Assembly: GCF_001611275.1 (NCBI RefSeq)
Contig: NZ_CP015080.1
Span: 2,918,001-2,982,000 of the forward strand
DNA: 64,000 nucleotides
Source: Desulfuromonas sp. DDH964
GTDB lineage: Bacteria > Desulfobacterota > Desulfuromonadia > Desulfuromonadales > DDH964
Direction: 5' to 3'
Shown: positions 26,672-34,246 of the stretch, piece by piece
How the letters are laid out: each line of letters opens with the position of its first letter
Numbering within the stretch: the stretch's first letter is position 1
Made by a program: the position numbers and the translations under genes
The notes under the pieces: model-generated
What the model was told of the DNA's origin: nothing
The model's database searches: none
What the model saw: the letters and a program-made list of their open reading frames with translations, nothing else

Positions 26672-27709
26672 ATGAGCGGACCAATCAAACTGACCAGCCT
26701 CTCCCGCAGCAGCGGTTGAGCCGCCAAACTGGCCCCCGGGCCGCTGGCGCAGGTGCTGCGCCAATTACCGCAGTTTGACGACCCCAACCTCCTCTCGGCC
26801 ACGATTCCCTGTGCCGATGCCGGAGTTTACCGCCTCGACCAGAACCGGGCGCTGGTGCAGTCGGTCGATTTCTTTACGCCGATCGTCGACGATCCGACCA
26901 GCTATGGCCGCATCGCCGCTGCCAACGCCCTGTCGGATATCTACGCCATGGGCGGGACGCCGCTGACGGCGCTCTCCCTGGTCGCCTTCCCTCCCTGCCT
27001 CGACACCTCGGTCCTGGTGGAGATCCTGCGTGGCTGCACCGAAAAGGTCCTCGAAGCTGGCGCGGTGATCGTCGGCGGCCACAGTGTCGAGGACGAAGAA
27101 CCGAAGATCGGCCTGGCGGTGACCGGCCTGGTCGACCCGGCGCGCCTGGTTTCCAGCCGCGGCGCGCGTCCCGGCGACCTGCTGCTGCTGACCAAACCCC
27201 TCGGTACCGGCATCCTCGCCACCGCCCTCAAGGGGGAGATGATCAGCGAGGCAGAGATGGCCGAGGCGATTGCCGGCATGGAGACCCTCAACCGCGAAGC
27301 GGCCGCGGCGATGCTTGAAGCCGGTGTCGCCGCCTGCACCGACATCAGCGGCTTCGGCCTGCTCGGTCATGCCCTGGAGATGGCGGAAGCGAGCGGGGTG
27401 CTGCTGGAGTTCGACGGCGCAGCCCTTCCCAGCTACCCCGAAGTCCGCGAACTGGCCGCCATGGGGCTGATCCCCACCGGCAGTTACCGCAATCGCGAGC
27501 ATTACCTGCCGCGAGTGGTGGAGGCCGAGCGCCTCGACCGCGCCCTCCTCGACCTGCTCGCCGATCCACAGACCTCCGGGGGTCTGCTGCTGGCGGTGGC
27601 GCCGGAGCGACTGACCGTGTTACAAATGGCCCTGCAGGCGCGGCACGTCAGCGCATGGCCCGTCGGACGGGTCGCCGCAGGTCCGGCCGGCTGGCTGCGG
27701 GTCGTCTAG
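26672..27709 (+). CDS. selD: Selenide water dikinase, itself a selenoprotein (UGA = Sec at codon 16)
   Basis: SelD makes selenophosphate from selenide and ATP. Reading from ATG 26672 (AGGAGGTGA at 26659-26667) gives MSGPIKLTSLSRSSG, then in-frame TGA at 26717-26719, then AAKLAPGPLAQVLRQLP and the complete enzyme to TAG 27709 (345 residues with Sec). The UGA falls exactly where E. coli SelD has catalytic Cys17, followed by the conserved Lys. Downstream motifs include VDFFTPIVDDPTSYGRIAAANALSDIYAMGG and ACTDISGFGLLGHALEMAE. A hairpin suited to SelB follows the UGA. Automatic callers would truncate the gene to a downstream start. Confidence 0.95.
26717..26752 (+). promoter_or_regulatory. Bacterial-type SECIS hairpin in selD
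   Basis: Right after the UGA, CGCCA (26722-26726) pairs with TGGCG (26745-26749), and an upper stem GGCC (731-734) pairs with GGCC (739-742) around a small loop. Position within the first ~35 nt after UGA is as required for SelB-dependent decoding. Exact pairing was drawn by eye. Confidence 0.7.
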
Positions 27710-27712
27710 GAT

Positions 27713-27967
27713 TCAGTTCAGGCGCCGGTAGCAGGCGCCTGAATCGGCCATGACCTGGCAGTCCGCTTCGGCGGCCGGTTCCAGCTCGAAGAGTCGGTAC
27801 AGATCGGCCGGAACTTCCTGCAGCACTTCGAGAATCTGCCGGCGCGACAACTCTTTTGGGAAGATGAAGAGACCTTCGCTGCTGTCGGCCACCGCCAGCC
27901 GCCGCCCGATCTCAGCGGACCAGCGATCGCTCCAGTAGATGGAATCCATGATCTGCAATGCTTGCAT
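27713..27967 (-). CDS. Small conserved-looking protein of unknown function
   Basis: This 84-residue product starts at ATG 27967 with AAGGAG (27976-27981) upstream. It is soluble, acidic and Trp/Tyr-containing (MDSIYWSDRWSAEIGRR; EVPADLYRLFELEP) and has two Cys in its last 20 residues. No domain is recognised. It converges on selD, ending 3 bp from its stop, and is divergent from the exchanger gene. Confidence 0.6.
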   Translation of the reverse strand: MQALQIMDSIYWSDRWSAEIGRRLAVADSSEGLFIFPKELSRRQILEVLQEVPADLYRLFELEPAAEADCQVMADSGACYRRLN

Positions 27968-28076
27968 GGTGGTTCTCCTTGGCTGGGGTGATCCCTCCTC
28001 GGTCTCATTTTAATCCTCCCTGCCCGGCCACGCCAAGGGGGGGGCGGTCCTAGCATTGGAGAACAAGGATACCTAG

Positions 28077-29147
28077 ATGACCTGGTTGACCCTTTTGTTG
28101 CTGCTGGCTGGATTCGTGCTGCTGATCGCCGGCGCCGAGCTGCTGGTGCGCGGCGCGGCGCAGCTCGCCATCGGGCTCGGTATTTCACCGCTGGTGGTCG
28201 GCCTCACCGTGGTCGCCTTTGGCACCAGCGCCCCGGAACTCGGGGTTTCGGTCTTCTCCGCCTGGAACGGCCAAGCCGGCATCGCCCTCGGCAATGTCGT
28301 CGGCAGCAACATCGCCAACATCCTGCTGATCCTCGGTCTCTCCGCGCTGGTGGCTCCGCTGGTGGTCCACCGCCAGGTTATCCGCCTTGAAGTGCCGATC
28401 ATGATCGGCACTTCGCTGTTGCTCCTCCTCTTTGCCCTCGACGGCAGCATCGGCCGCTTCGAAGGGTTGCTCCTCTTTGCCGGGATCATCTTCTATACCA
28501 CCTGGGCCATCCACCGCAGCCGCCGCGAAAACCGGGCGGCGCAGGAGGAAATCCCGGCCGAGGCGCGCGGGCACGCCAGCCGCACCATGCAACTGCTGCT
28601 GATCGTCGGCGGCCTGATCCTGCTCGGGATCGGCGCCCGCTGGCTGGTCAACAGCGCGGTCGTCATTGCCCAGCATTTCGGGGTCAGCGACCTTGTCATC
28701 GGCCTGACCGTGGTCGCCATCGGTACCTCGCTGCCGGAGCTCGCCACCTCGGCCCTGGCCAGCCTGCGCGGGCAGCGGGACATCGCCGTTGGCAATGTCG
28801 TCGGCAGCAATATTTACAACATTCTCAGTGTCCTTGGCCTGACCGCCCTGGTTTCCCCGGCCGGGATCCCGGTGCCAGAGACGGCCTGGGCCTTCGACTT
28901 GCCGGTAATGCTGATTGTTGCGATCGCCTGTCTCCCCATCTTCTGGCTCGGCCACCGCATTGAACGCTGGGAAGGGGGATTGTTTCTCGTCTACTACGGC
29001 GCCTATACCCTGCTCGTCTTTTTGCTATCGACCCAACATCCAAGCCTGCCACAGCTGATGCGTACCATGGCCTGGTTCATCGCACCGCTCACCGTCGTCA
29101 CCCTGGGAATCTCCCTCTGGCGGCACCAGCGCCGCCCAGTGCCCTGA
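28077..29147 (+). CDS. CaCA-family Na+(K+)/Ca2+ exchanger-like protein
   Basis: This 356-residue inner-membrane protein has ~10 hydrophobic segments arranged as two inverted repeats. Each repeat carries the alpha motif of the family: GLTVVAFGTSAPELGVSVFS with GNVVGSNIANILLILG, and GLTVVAIGTSLPELATSALA with GNVVGSNIYNILSVLG. The conserved acidic residues (PEL) that bind Ca2+ are present in both halves. This is the YrbG/CaxA type of cation:Ca2+ antiporter, but the exported ion and driving ion cannot be set from sequence. Ends in a strong hairpin. Confidence 0.92.
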   Translation: MTWLTLLLLLAGFVLLIAGAELLVRGAAQLAIGLGISPLVVGLTVVAFGTSAPELGVSVFSAWNGQAGIALGNVVGSNIANILLILGLSALVAPLVVHRQVIRLEVPIMIGTSLLLLLFALDGSIGRFEGLLLFAGIIFYTTWAIHRSRRENRAAQEEIPAEARGHASRTMQLLLIVGGLILLGIGARWLVNSAVVIAQHFGVSDLVIGLTVVAIGTSLPELATSALASLRGQRDIAVGNVVGSNIYNILSVLGLTALVSPAGIPVPETAWAFDLPVMLIVAIACLPIFWLGHRIERWEGGLFLVYYGAYTLLVFLLSTQHPSLPQLMRTMAWFIAPLTVVTLGISLWRHQRRPVP

Positions 29148-29185
29148 AGCAGGAAGAGCCGGCTTGCGGCCGGCTCTTCCTGCTT
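29147..29185. terminator. Bidirectional hairpin terminator
   Basis: AAGCAGGAAGAGCCGGC and its complement form a long perfect stem around a TTGC-type loop, overlapping the stop of the exchanger gene and ending before the convergent gene at 29202. T-rich sequence is modest, so termination strength is uncertain, but position between convergent genes fits. Confidence 0.7.
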
Positions 29186-29201
29186 CATTCCTGCACCCGT
29201 T

Positions 29202-29606
29202 TCAAAGATCCCCGGTCAGCTCCTGCAGGCGGAAGAGCTTGGGGTTGATCCCGGCCACCACGGCGATAATCTCGCGCAGGGCGGTCTCGTCGATCCCGAC
29301 TTCCTCGTCCCGCCCTTGAAACCAGGCGTACCCCTTCGGCAGCGGCGAAAAGCTCCCGTCACGCAGCAGCGCGACATCGACCAGGTCGTTGACCCGCCCC
29401 TGCGCCTCCCAGGGATCGCGGTAGTTGAACTGGCGCGCGACGATATGCAGGCCGAGACCGTTGGGCCAGACGCCCCGGACCTCGAAGGAGAATTCCCGCG
29501 GTGCGCTGTAATTCTCACTGCGGCCGGAGCGGGCCATGACCCGTGCCCCTGCCGTTTCGAGCATCGCCTGTACCGACTCGACTGTCATCGGCTGCGGCTG
29601 TTCCAT
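29202..29606 (-). CDS. Hypothetical protein, last gene of the MoxR/VWA operon
   Basis: This 134-residue soluble protein has GGGAGA upstream of ATG 29606. It contains an SFEVRGVWPNGLGLHIVARQ strand region and ends in REIIAVVAGINPKLFRLQEL. No known domain recognised. It lies 36 bp downstream of the VWA metallopeptidase-like gene on the same strand and probably shares its transcript, so a role with that complex is a guess by context. Confidence 0.65.
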   Translation of the reverse strand: MEQPQPMTVESVQAMLETAGARVMARSGRSENYSAPREFSFEVRGVWPNGLGLHIVARQFNYRDPWEAQGRVNDLVDVALLRDGSFSPLPKGYAWFQGRDEEVGIDETALREIIAVVAGINPKLFRLQELTGDL

Positions 29607-29642
29607 CTGTTATCTCCCTTTGGTCTGATTCAATCTGTCAAC

Positions 29643-30854
29643 TCAGGTATCGAGCCGCAGCTCCACCCCCCAGGGGACCGGCCTCTGGCCATCCCGGGTC
29701 AGCACCCACAGGGTCGGGAACTCCATCTCCTGCGGCGCCGCGCCGAAGCCGTCGGTCAGGTAGATGACGGCCGCCGGTCGCGGCTGCATGGTCCGCGCAT
29801 AGGCAAAGACCGGGCGCAGGTCGGTGAAGCCGCCGCCGTGGTAGACCTCGGCGACGGCGGCGCTGCTGCGAAAGGTTTCGATCTTCTGGATGCGGCTGCC
29901 GGCATAGAGAACGGTGATCAGGCTCTCCCGGCCGCGGGCGAGCTGTAGCAGCTCGCGGGCGAAGGCCTCCCGCAGCGGCTGCCGGTCGGTCGAATCGGAG
30001 ACATCGACCCCGACCAGGAGGTTGAGCCGCTGGCGCTTGCGGATGCCCGGGGTGGTATGCGCGAAGCGCCGATGCTCGCGTTTCCAGGTTGAGCGCCGTC
30101 CGACCCGGCCGGCAGTGGCGACGAATTGCCGCAATACCTGGCGCCAGGGGATGATCGGCGGCGCCAGCCACCCGGCCACCAGCTGCCGCACTTCCCCCGG
30201 CACCTCGCCCCGGCTTGCCCGCCAGGCCTCCCGCACCAGGCCGCGCACCACCTCCTCGCCGAGCGGTGCCGGGGTGCTGTCCGCCTCGGCCCAGGCGCGG
30301 TGGTCGTCGATGGTTTGCGCTGAGGCCAGGGGGTCCGCTAACGGCCGCTCGCCGGCCGCATCCGCCTGTTGGTAGCTGCCGGCGTCGCGGGCGGCATTGC
30401 CGTACCCCTCCCCGTCCAGGTTGCCGCTATCGTAGGGGCGGGTCACCAGCCGGTAATATTCCTCGGCCGCCAGCCTTGCCGGCAACCCCAGCCGTTCGGG
30501 GGTGATCGCCGCAAGGGGGAGGTTGGCGATGCCGGGGTTGATCGCCAGGTCGCAGGCGATGTCCCAGCTCTGGCTGTGACGCTCCTTGCGGCGCAGCGGA
30601 TGCAGGTGCAGGACATGCTTGAGGACATGTTCGAGAAGCGCCTGCTGCTCTGGCGCGCTATAGCCGGCGAAGGCGGGCGGACAGACCGCGAGGGTCGGGA
30701 CGCCGCCGCGGATCGTCACCCCCAGCGCCTGCGGTCCCGGCCCGAGTTCGCGCCGGAAGGGGAGCAGGAAGTGGCCGTAGAAGGGACGCTCCTTGAGCAG
30801 CCGCACGATGGCGCTGCGCACCCCTTCCAGTCCCGTTACCGCCTCACTGCTCAT
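29643..30854 (-). CDS. Metallopeptidase-like/VWA domain protein (DUF2201 type)
   Basis: This 403-residue protein has two parts. Residues ~20-200 resemble the putative metallopeptidase DUF2201 N-terminal domain, with a His-rich helix LLEHVLKHVLHLHPLRR where a zinc motif is expected. Residues ~270-400 form a VWA-like fold with a MIDAS set: VGVDVSDSTDRQ (DxSxS-like), GGGFTDLRPVF (Thr) and IYLTDGFG (Asp). It sits directly after a MoxR AAA+ gene, the usual partner: the ATPase is thought to remodel targets brought by the VWA protein. Substrate unknown. Confidence 0.85.
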   Translation of the reverse strand: MSSEAVTGLEGVRSAIVRLLKERPFYGHFLLPFRRELGPGPQALGVTIRGGVPTLAVCPPAFAGYSAPEQQALLEHVLKHVLHLHPLRRKERHSQSWDIACDLAINPGIANLPLAAITPERLGLPARLAAEEYYRLVTRPYDSGNLDGEGYGNAARDAGSYQQADAAGERPLADPLASAQTIDDHRAWAEADSTPAPLGEEVVRGLVREAWRASRGEVPGEVRQLVAGWLAPPIIPWRQVLRQFVATAGRVGRRSTWKREHRRFAHTTPGIRKRQRLNLLVGVDVSDSTDRQPLREAFARELLQLARGRESLITVLYAGSRIQKIETFRSSAAVAEVYHGGGFTDLRPVFAYARTMQPRPAAVIYLTDGFGAAPQEMEFPTLWVLTRDGQRPVPWGVELRLDT

Positions 30855-30871
30855 CGCTCATGGCTCGGTTG

Positions 30872-31930
30872 TCAGCATTCGCCACTGATCGCTGCGATCG
30901 CCTCGAAGACCACCGCATCGTACTTGTCCTGGGTAATTGCCGCCGCCACTGCCGGGATTCGCGCCAGCGATTTCACCAGCCCGAAGCGCTGGTCACGGGG
31001 GAGGACGGCAATATAGGCGACCAGGTTGGCCTCGCGCGCGGCGGTCAGTTCCAGCCCGCCGTCGAGGGTGACGACCACATCGCTCTGCGTCACCGCCTGC
31101 AGATCGTCGCGCTGGGCCGCCACCCGGGCGGCCACTTCGGGCCAGCTGTCGAGCACTTCGAGCGCCGTTACCGGGCGTTCACGCTGTTCGTGACACCAGC
31201 GCAGGAAGATGACCGCCGCTTCCTTGCCGACGATACCGGCATAGACCTCCATCTCCAGTTCCGCCGGGAAGCGACAGGAGCGCCGCAGGATACTGACCAT
31301 CTCCCAGGCGCGTTCGGTCGGTTCGACCGGCAGTTCGAAGGGCTGGTCCTGCCGGGCCAGCAGATGGGTGTTGGCACCGAGGAACTGGCAGACCTCCGTG
31401 TCGAGCCGCCGTTCCCGGGCATAGCGCGCCCAGCAGGCGTAGTCGCTCTCGACCTGGAGGATGACCATGCGGTCGAGAAGCGCCCGATCGAGGGTCGCGA
31501 CCTGGTAGCTGCCGTCCGGGGGATTGATGGAGACCACCACCTTGTGACGGGGATGCAGGGTGTGGGTGTGCAGGGCGCGGCGCTCTCCTTCGACCGGCGG
31601 CTCGACAAACTGGAAGATCGCCTGCAGGGTATCCTCCTGCTGGGCACGATTCAGCTCGTCGCAGTGCACCACCGTTTCGGCAGCGTCGTCGGCCGGCCAC
31701 CAGGAGGGGCGCGACCAGCGCATCGTTTCCCCATCTCGAAAGGGGATACCGACCAGGTCGCCGACCTCCATCTGGCCAAGGCGCAACGGTACGTAACGGC
31801 GCCCCATCTCCCGGCAGACCTGGATTACGCCAGCGGTTTTGCCGACGCCGCGGTGGCCGACGATGCAGGGGGTGAGATCGGTCTTGGTGAGGATTTCGGC
31901 CAGCACCAGCTTCATCTGTTCGACGTTCAT
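30872..31930 (-). CDS. MoxR-type AAA+ ATPase
   Basis: This 352-residue ATPase has Walker A in CIVGHRGVGKTAGVIQV, Walker B VVHCDELNRA, a sensor-1 region KVVVSINPPDGSYQVA and the arginine-finger segment TLDRALLDRMVILQV. It is first gene of a three-gene minus-strand operon with the VWA protein (18 bp gap). Such pairs act as chaperone-like assembly or metal-insertion machines. The organism-specific client is not evident. Confidence 0.9.
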   Translation of the reverse strand: MNVEQMKLVLAEILTKTDLTPCIVGHRGVGKTAGVIQVCREMGRRYVPLRLGQMEVGDLVGIPFRDGETMRWSRPSWWPADDAAETVVHCDELNRAQQEDTLQAIFQFVEPPVEGERRALHTHTLHPRHKVVVSINPPDGSYQVATLDRALLDRMVILQVESDYACWARYARERRLDTEVCQFLGANTHLLARQDQPFELPVEPTERAWEMVSILRRSCRFPAELEMEVYAGIVGKEAAVIFLRWCHEQRERPVTALEVLDSWPEVAARVAAQRDDLQAVTQSDVVVTLDGGLELTAAREANLVAYIAVLPRDQRFGLVKSLARIPAVAAAITQDKYDAVVFEAIAAISGEC

Positions 31931-32102
31931 TGCTGAAAATTCATCCTGTTCGGGAATTGATATCGTTTTCGGTCAGGAATCAAACGATAGCGCAAATCGG
32001 CAGCGAGGTCCAGACCCTTTCGTGTGCGCAGCTGTTCGTGTGCGCAGCTTGCCTCGGCGACCGATCCGTGCGAGGATGAATCTCCCTTCTACGGAGGCGA
32101 CG

Positions 32103-32291
32103 ATGTTCGGTTTGGGACTGACGGAAATGATCCTCATCGGCGGGCTGCTTCTGCTCCTCCTCGGCCCCGCCACCAGCCGGCGTCTCCTTGCCCGGGCCCG
32201 CAGCCTCTGGTCCGATTACACCCGGCTGCGCAGCGCCGCGCGCAACCCCCTCGATCACCTGCTCAAGCCGAAGGACGATCCGCCCCGCTGA
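32103..32291 (+). CDS. Very small TatA/TatB-like membrane protein
   Basis: Start ATG 32103 follows GGAGGCGACG. The 62-residue protein begins MFGLGLTEMILIGGLLLLLLGP, which mirrors the TatA/TatB opening (one short transmembrane helix ending in Gly-Pro), then a basic amphipathic helix (RRLLARARSLWSDYTRLRSA) and a short charged tail. It is shorter than normal TatA and lacks the usual FG hinge after the helix. No tatC is nearby. It could be a Tat component or an unrelated small membrane protein. Confidence 0.6.
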   Translation: MFGLGLTEMILIGGLLLLLLGPATSRRLLARARSLWSDYTRLRSAARNPLDHLLKPKDDPPR

Positions 32292-32319
32292 GCCTGCCTT
32301 CCTCCTCCCCGCAGAAAAG

Positions 32320-32345
32320 AAGCCCCTGACGATTGTCAGGGGCTT
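32320..32345 (+). terminator. Intrinsic terminator after the TatA/B-like gene
   Basis: AAGCCCCTGAC-GATT-GTCAGGGGCTT forms a perfect 11-bp stem with a 4-nt loop, 28 bp after the stop codon. A short T run (CTTTA) follows. Confidence 0.8.
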
Positions 32346-32391
32346 TACAGCATAGCACGGCAAACAAAGGTTGAGAGTCTCTCGCTCCGGG

Positions 32392-32500
32392 TCAATCGGG
32401 AGGGAAGACCTGGATCCGCTGATTCCCATGGTCGACGACATGGAGAGTGGCAGCGTCCGCGAGGTGCAACAACGTCTGGTGGCTACTGAAACCAAGAGCC
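32392..32500 (-). pseudogene. Remnant of an NHL-repeat protein C-terminus
   Basis: About 35 minus-strand codons end with LHVVDHGNQRIQVFPPD and a stop at 32392. VVDxxNxRIQVF is the classic NHL-repeat strand pattern. Nothing upstream continues the repeat, and the rest of the gene is not in the window. Probably debris next to the IS4 insertion. Confidence 0.4.
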
Positions 32501-32611
32501 AGACCGGGAGCCAGGGAATTCCGACACTGGGCCATGAAGAGCTCCAGACATTGACGGACTGTTGACAGGAAGAGTGGGATTTTAAAAAGAGAGTAGCAGA
32601 GAGGGAATAAA

Positions 32612-32639
32612 GAAGAATCACCCATTTGAGTGATTCTTC
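32612..32639. terminator. Perfect 10-bp hairpin next to IS4 copy 2
   Basis: GAAGAATCAC (32612-32621) pairs with GTGATTCTTC (32630-32639) around an 8-nt loop. The IS4 element inserted 10 bp downstream of it; before insertion a run of eight A would have followed closely. Confidence 0.5.
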
Positions 32640-32762
32640 GCATTAGCCCCAGTAGTGTCCGGTTAGCAAATTGCATTCACCCAAAGTTGCAGATAATTGT
32701 AAATATTTTCACAAGTTAGCGTATTTTTTGCTTGACAAATCGTCGTGAAGTCGGCGCGGTGA

Positions 32763-32801
32763 TTTTCGTAAATACCTATTTTATATGAGGATTTACGAAA
32801 A
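32763..32801 (+). promoter_or_regulatory. Stem-loop hiding the IS4 transposase start (copy 2)
   Basis: This is the same 11-bp perfect stem and GAGG-containing loop as at 12719-12757, ending on the A of the start codon. Confidence 0.7.
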
Positions 32802-33967
32802 TGTCATTACTTGTTCGCTGCCACCGTACCCGGCTTAGCAGGCGCTCCATTGTCCGACTTTTTACCCCGTTCAAGGGCGCTCTCGAACATGCCCCGGTTC
32901 TTGAGGCCCGAGGCAACAGGCCACTGCAGATGACGTTTGAAGATCAGTTGAAAATCCTGACCTACTATCACCTCGAAGAGCATTCTTCGGGGCGTCATCT
33001 GCTTCAGGTTCTGACGCAGGAAGATTTTGCCGCGACTCATATTGCACCGCCCGGCGGTATCCGGAAAAGCGCCTTCTTTGAGGCGATCAATACCCGAGGG
33101 CTGGAGCAGATGATTCATGTTTACGAAGACCTGCAGAAACAGGTCTCACAAAAGATTCCTGTCGCCAAAGACATCTCCGATCTCGGCGATCTGATCGCCG
33201 TCGATGGTTCGCTGATTGACGCTACGCTGTCCATGCTCTGGGCGGACTATCGAGACGGAGCCAAAAAGGCCAAGGTTCACCTGGGGTTCGATATCGGTCG
33301 TGGTGTCCCCCAGAAAGTCACATTAACCGACGGCAAGGGCGACGAGCGTCCTCAGGCGGAACGGCTCGTGGCTCCCGGTCAGACAGGTGTCTATGACCGC
33401 TATTACCAGTGTTACAAAAACTTTGACGACTGGCAGGATCAGGGACGCCACTTTGTCTGCCGCATCAAAGCCAGTTCTCGTAAGACGGAGTTGAGCGCCA
33501 ATCCTGTTGTCCCCGGCAGTCATGTTTTCTATGACGCCAGGGTGTTGCTCGGCACCAAAGATGTCAACCAGACCGAACGAGAAGTGCGTGTGGTCGGCTA
33601 CAAGGTTGACCAAAAATCCTATTGGGTCGCCACCGACCGCTTCGATCTGACCGCCGAGCAGATTGCCTTGATCTACAAGCTACGCTGGACGATCGAGTCC
33701 TTCTTCGCCTGGTGGAAGCGCCACCTCAAGGTGTATCACCTGATTGCCCGCAGTCCCTACGGCCTGCTGGTGCAGATCCTCGCAGGGTTGATTACTTATT
33801 TGCTGCTGGCCATCTACTGCCACGAAGAGCATGGCGAACGTGTCAGCATCAACAGGGTGCGTGAGCTTCGCAACAATATTCGCAACGAGGCCGCCGAGGA
33901 TGCGGCCGCAGGCTTAGGGCCTCCCGATATCATTGACTTGGACTTCGGAGCCTATGCAACTTCTTAA
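32801..33967 (+). CDS. IS4-family transposase (copy 2)
   Basis: This 388-residue protein is the same as the copy at 12757-13923, with all DDE motifs (LIAVDGSLIDATL; GVYDRYYQC; LRWTIESFFAWWKRH). The surrounding element is uninterrupted, so this is the copy most likely to be mobile. The DNA differs from copy 1 by a single silent base that I noticed. Confidence 0.95.
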   Translation: MSLLVRCHRTRLSRRSIVRLFTPFKGALEHAPVLEARGNRPLQMTFEDQLKILTYYHLEEHSSGRHLLQVLTQEDFAATHIAPPGGIRKSAFFEAINTRGLEQMIHVYEDLQKQVSQKIPVAKDISDLGDLIAVDGSLIDATLSMLWADYRDGAKKAKVHLGFDIGRGVPQKVTLTDGKGDERPQAERLVAPGQTGVYDRYYQCYKNFDDWQDQGRHFVCRIKASSRKTELSANPVVPGSHVFYDARVLLGTKDVNQTEREVRVVGYKVDQKSYWVATDRFDLTAEQIALIYKLRWTIESFFAWWKRHLKVYHLIARSPYGLLVQILAGLITYLLLAIYCHEEHGERVSINRVRELRNNIRNEAAEDAAAGLGPPDIIDLDFGAYATS

Positions 33968-33998
33968 CCGGACACTACTGCATTAGCCCCAAAAAAAA

Positions 33999-34142
33999 TC
34001 CTGATTAGGTCCGATTCTCAGCTTGATGCGGATCGCCCCTACAAGAGCCCAAGCCGTAGCGATGAATTGAACAATGGGGCCCCTACATATTGGATGCCCA
34101 AGGTGCTCTCGCCCCTCAGCTGAGAATTAGGGCTAATCAGGA
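33999..34142. repeat. 144-bp unit with 24-bp imperfect terminal inverted repeats
   Basis: TCCTGATTAGGTCCGATTCT (33999 on) and the complement of ATTAGGGCTAATCAGGA (ending 34142) pair at 20 of 24 positions; A-runs flank both sides. The interior holds no reading frame of note. It may be a small non-autonomous element or a large hairpin. It lies between the IS4 element and the diguanylate cyclase terminator region. Confidence 0.55.
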
Positions 34143-34146
34143 AAAA

Positions 34147-34178
34147 AATTATCTTTGTTGCCGCCGAAACCGGCAACA
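34147..34178 (-). terminator. Probable terminator of the diguanylate cyclase gene, displaced by IS630
   Basis: On the minus strand GTTGCCG and CGGCAAC (34171-34177 and 34158-34164) form a stem, followed within 10 bp by a run of seven T (34142-34148 region). It originally lay ~70 bp beyond the TAG stop of the cyclase gene; the IS630 insertion moved it 1.15 kb away. A second small hairpin (GGTGC/GCACC) precedes it. Confidence 0.5.
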
Positions 34179-34246
34179 GATTGGTGCCTCACGCACCAGG
34201 TTACGGAGCAATACCCGGTTGCGGGGTGCCACTTGGCGACAGGCTA

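Larger units (their letters stand above)
32650..33980 (+). mobile_element. IS4-family insertion sequence, copy 2 (intact)
   Basis: This 1,331-bp element has ends CAGTAGTGTCCGGTTA and inverse, and the 9-bp duplication CATTAGCCC (32641-32649, 33981-33989). It is the reference for the copy split by ISL3 at 11186-13936, in the same orientation. Confidence 0.96.

Noticed and set aside
26753..27709. selD starting at the CTG/late start after the UGA
   Set aside because: This would remove the catalytic segment; the upstream frame has an ideal ribosome site and SelD-specific residues on both sides of the UGA.
13937..32649. Composite transposon formed by the two IS4 copies
   Set aside because: Each IS4 copy has its own 9-bp duplication (AGTAATATT and CATTAGCCC), showing separate insertions; only recombination-mediated loss remains possible.
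34150..34245. Possible GEMM/c-di-GMP riboswitch near the diguanylate cyclase
   Set aside because: Some stems look suggestive but the conserved GACGCAAAGCC core and GNRA tetraloop are missing, and the segment lies downstream, not upstream, of the cyclase gene.
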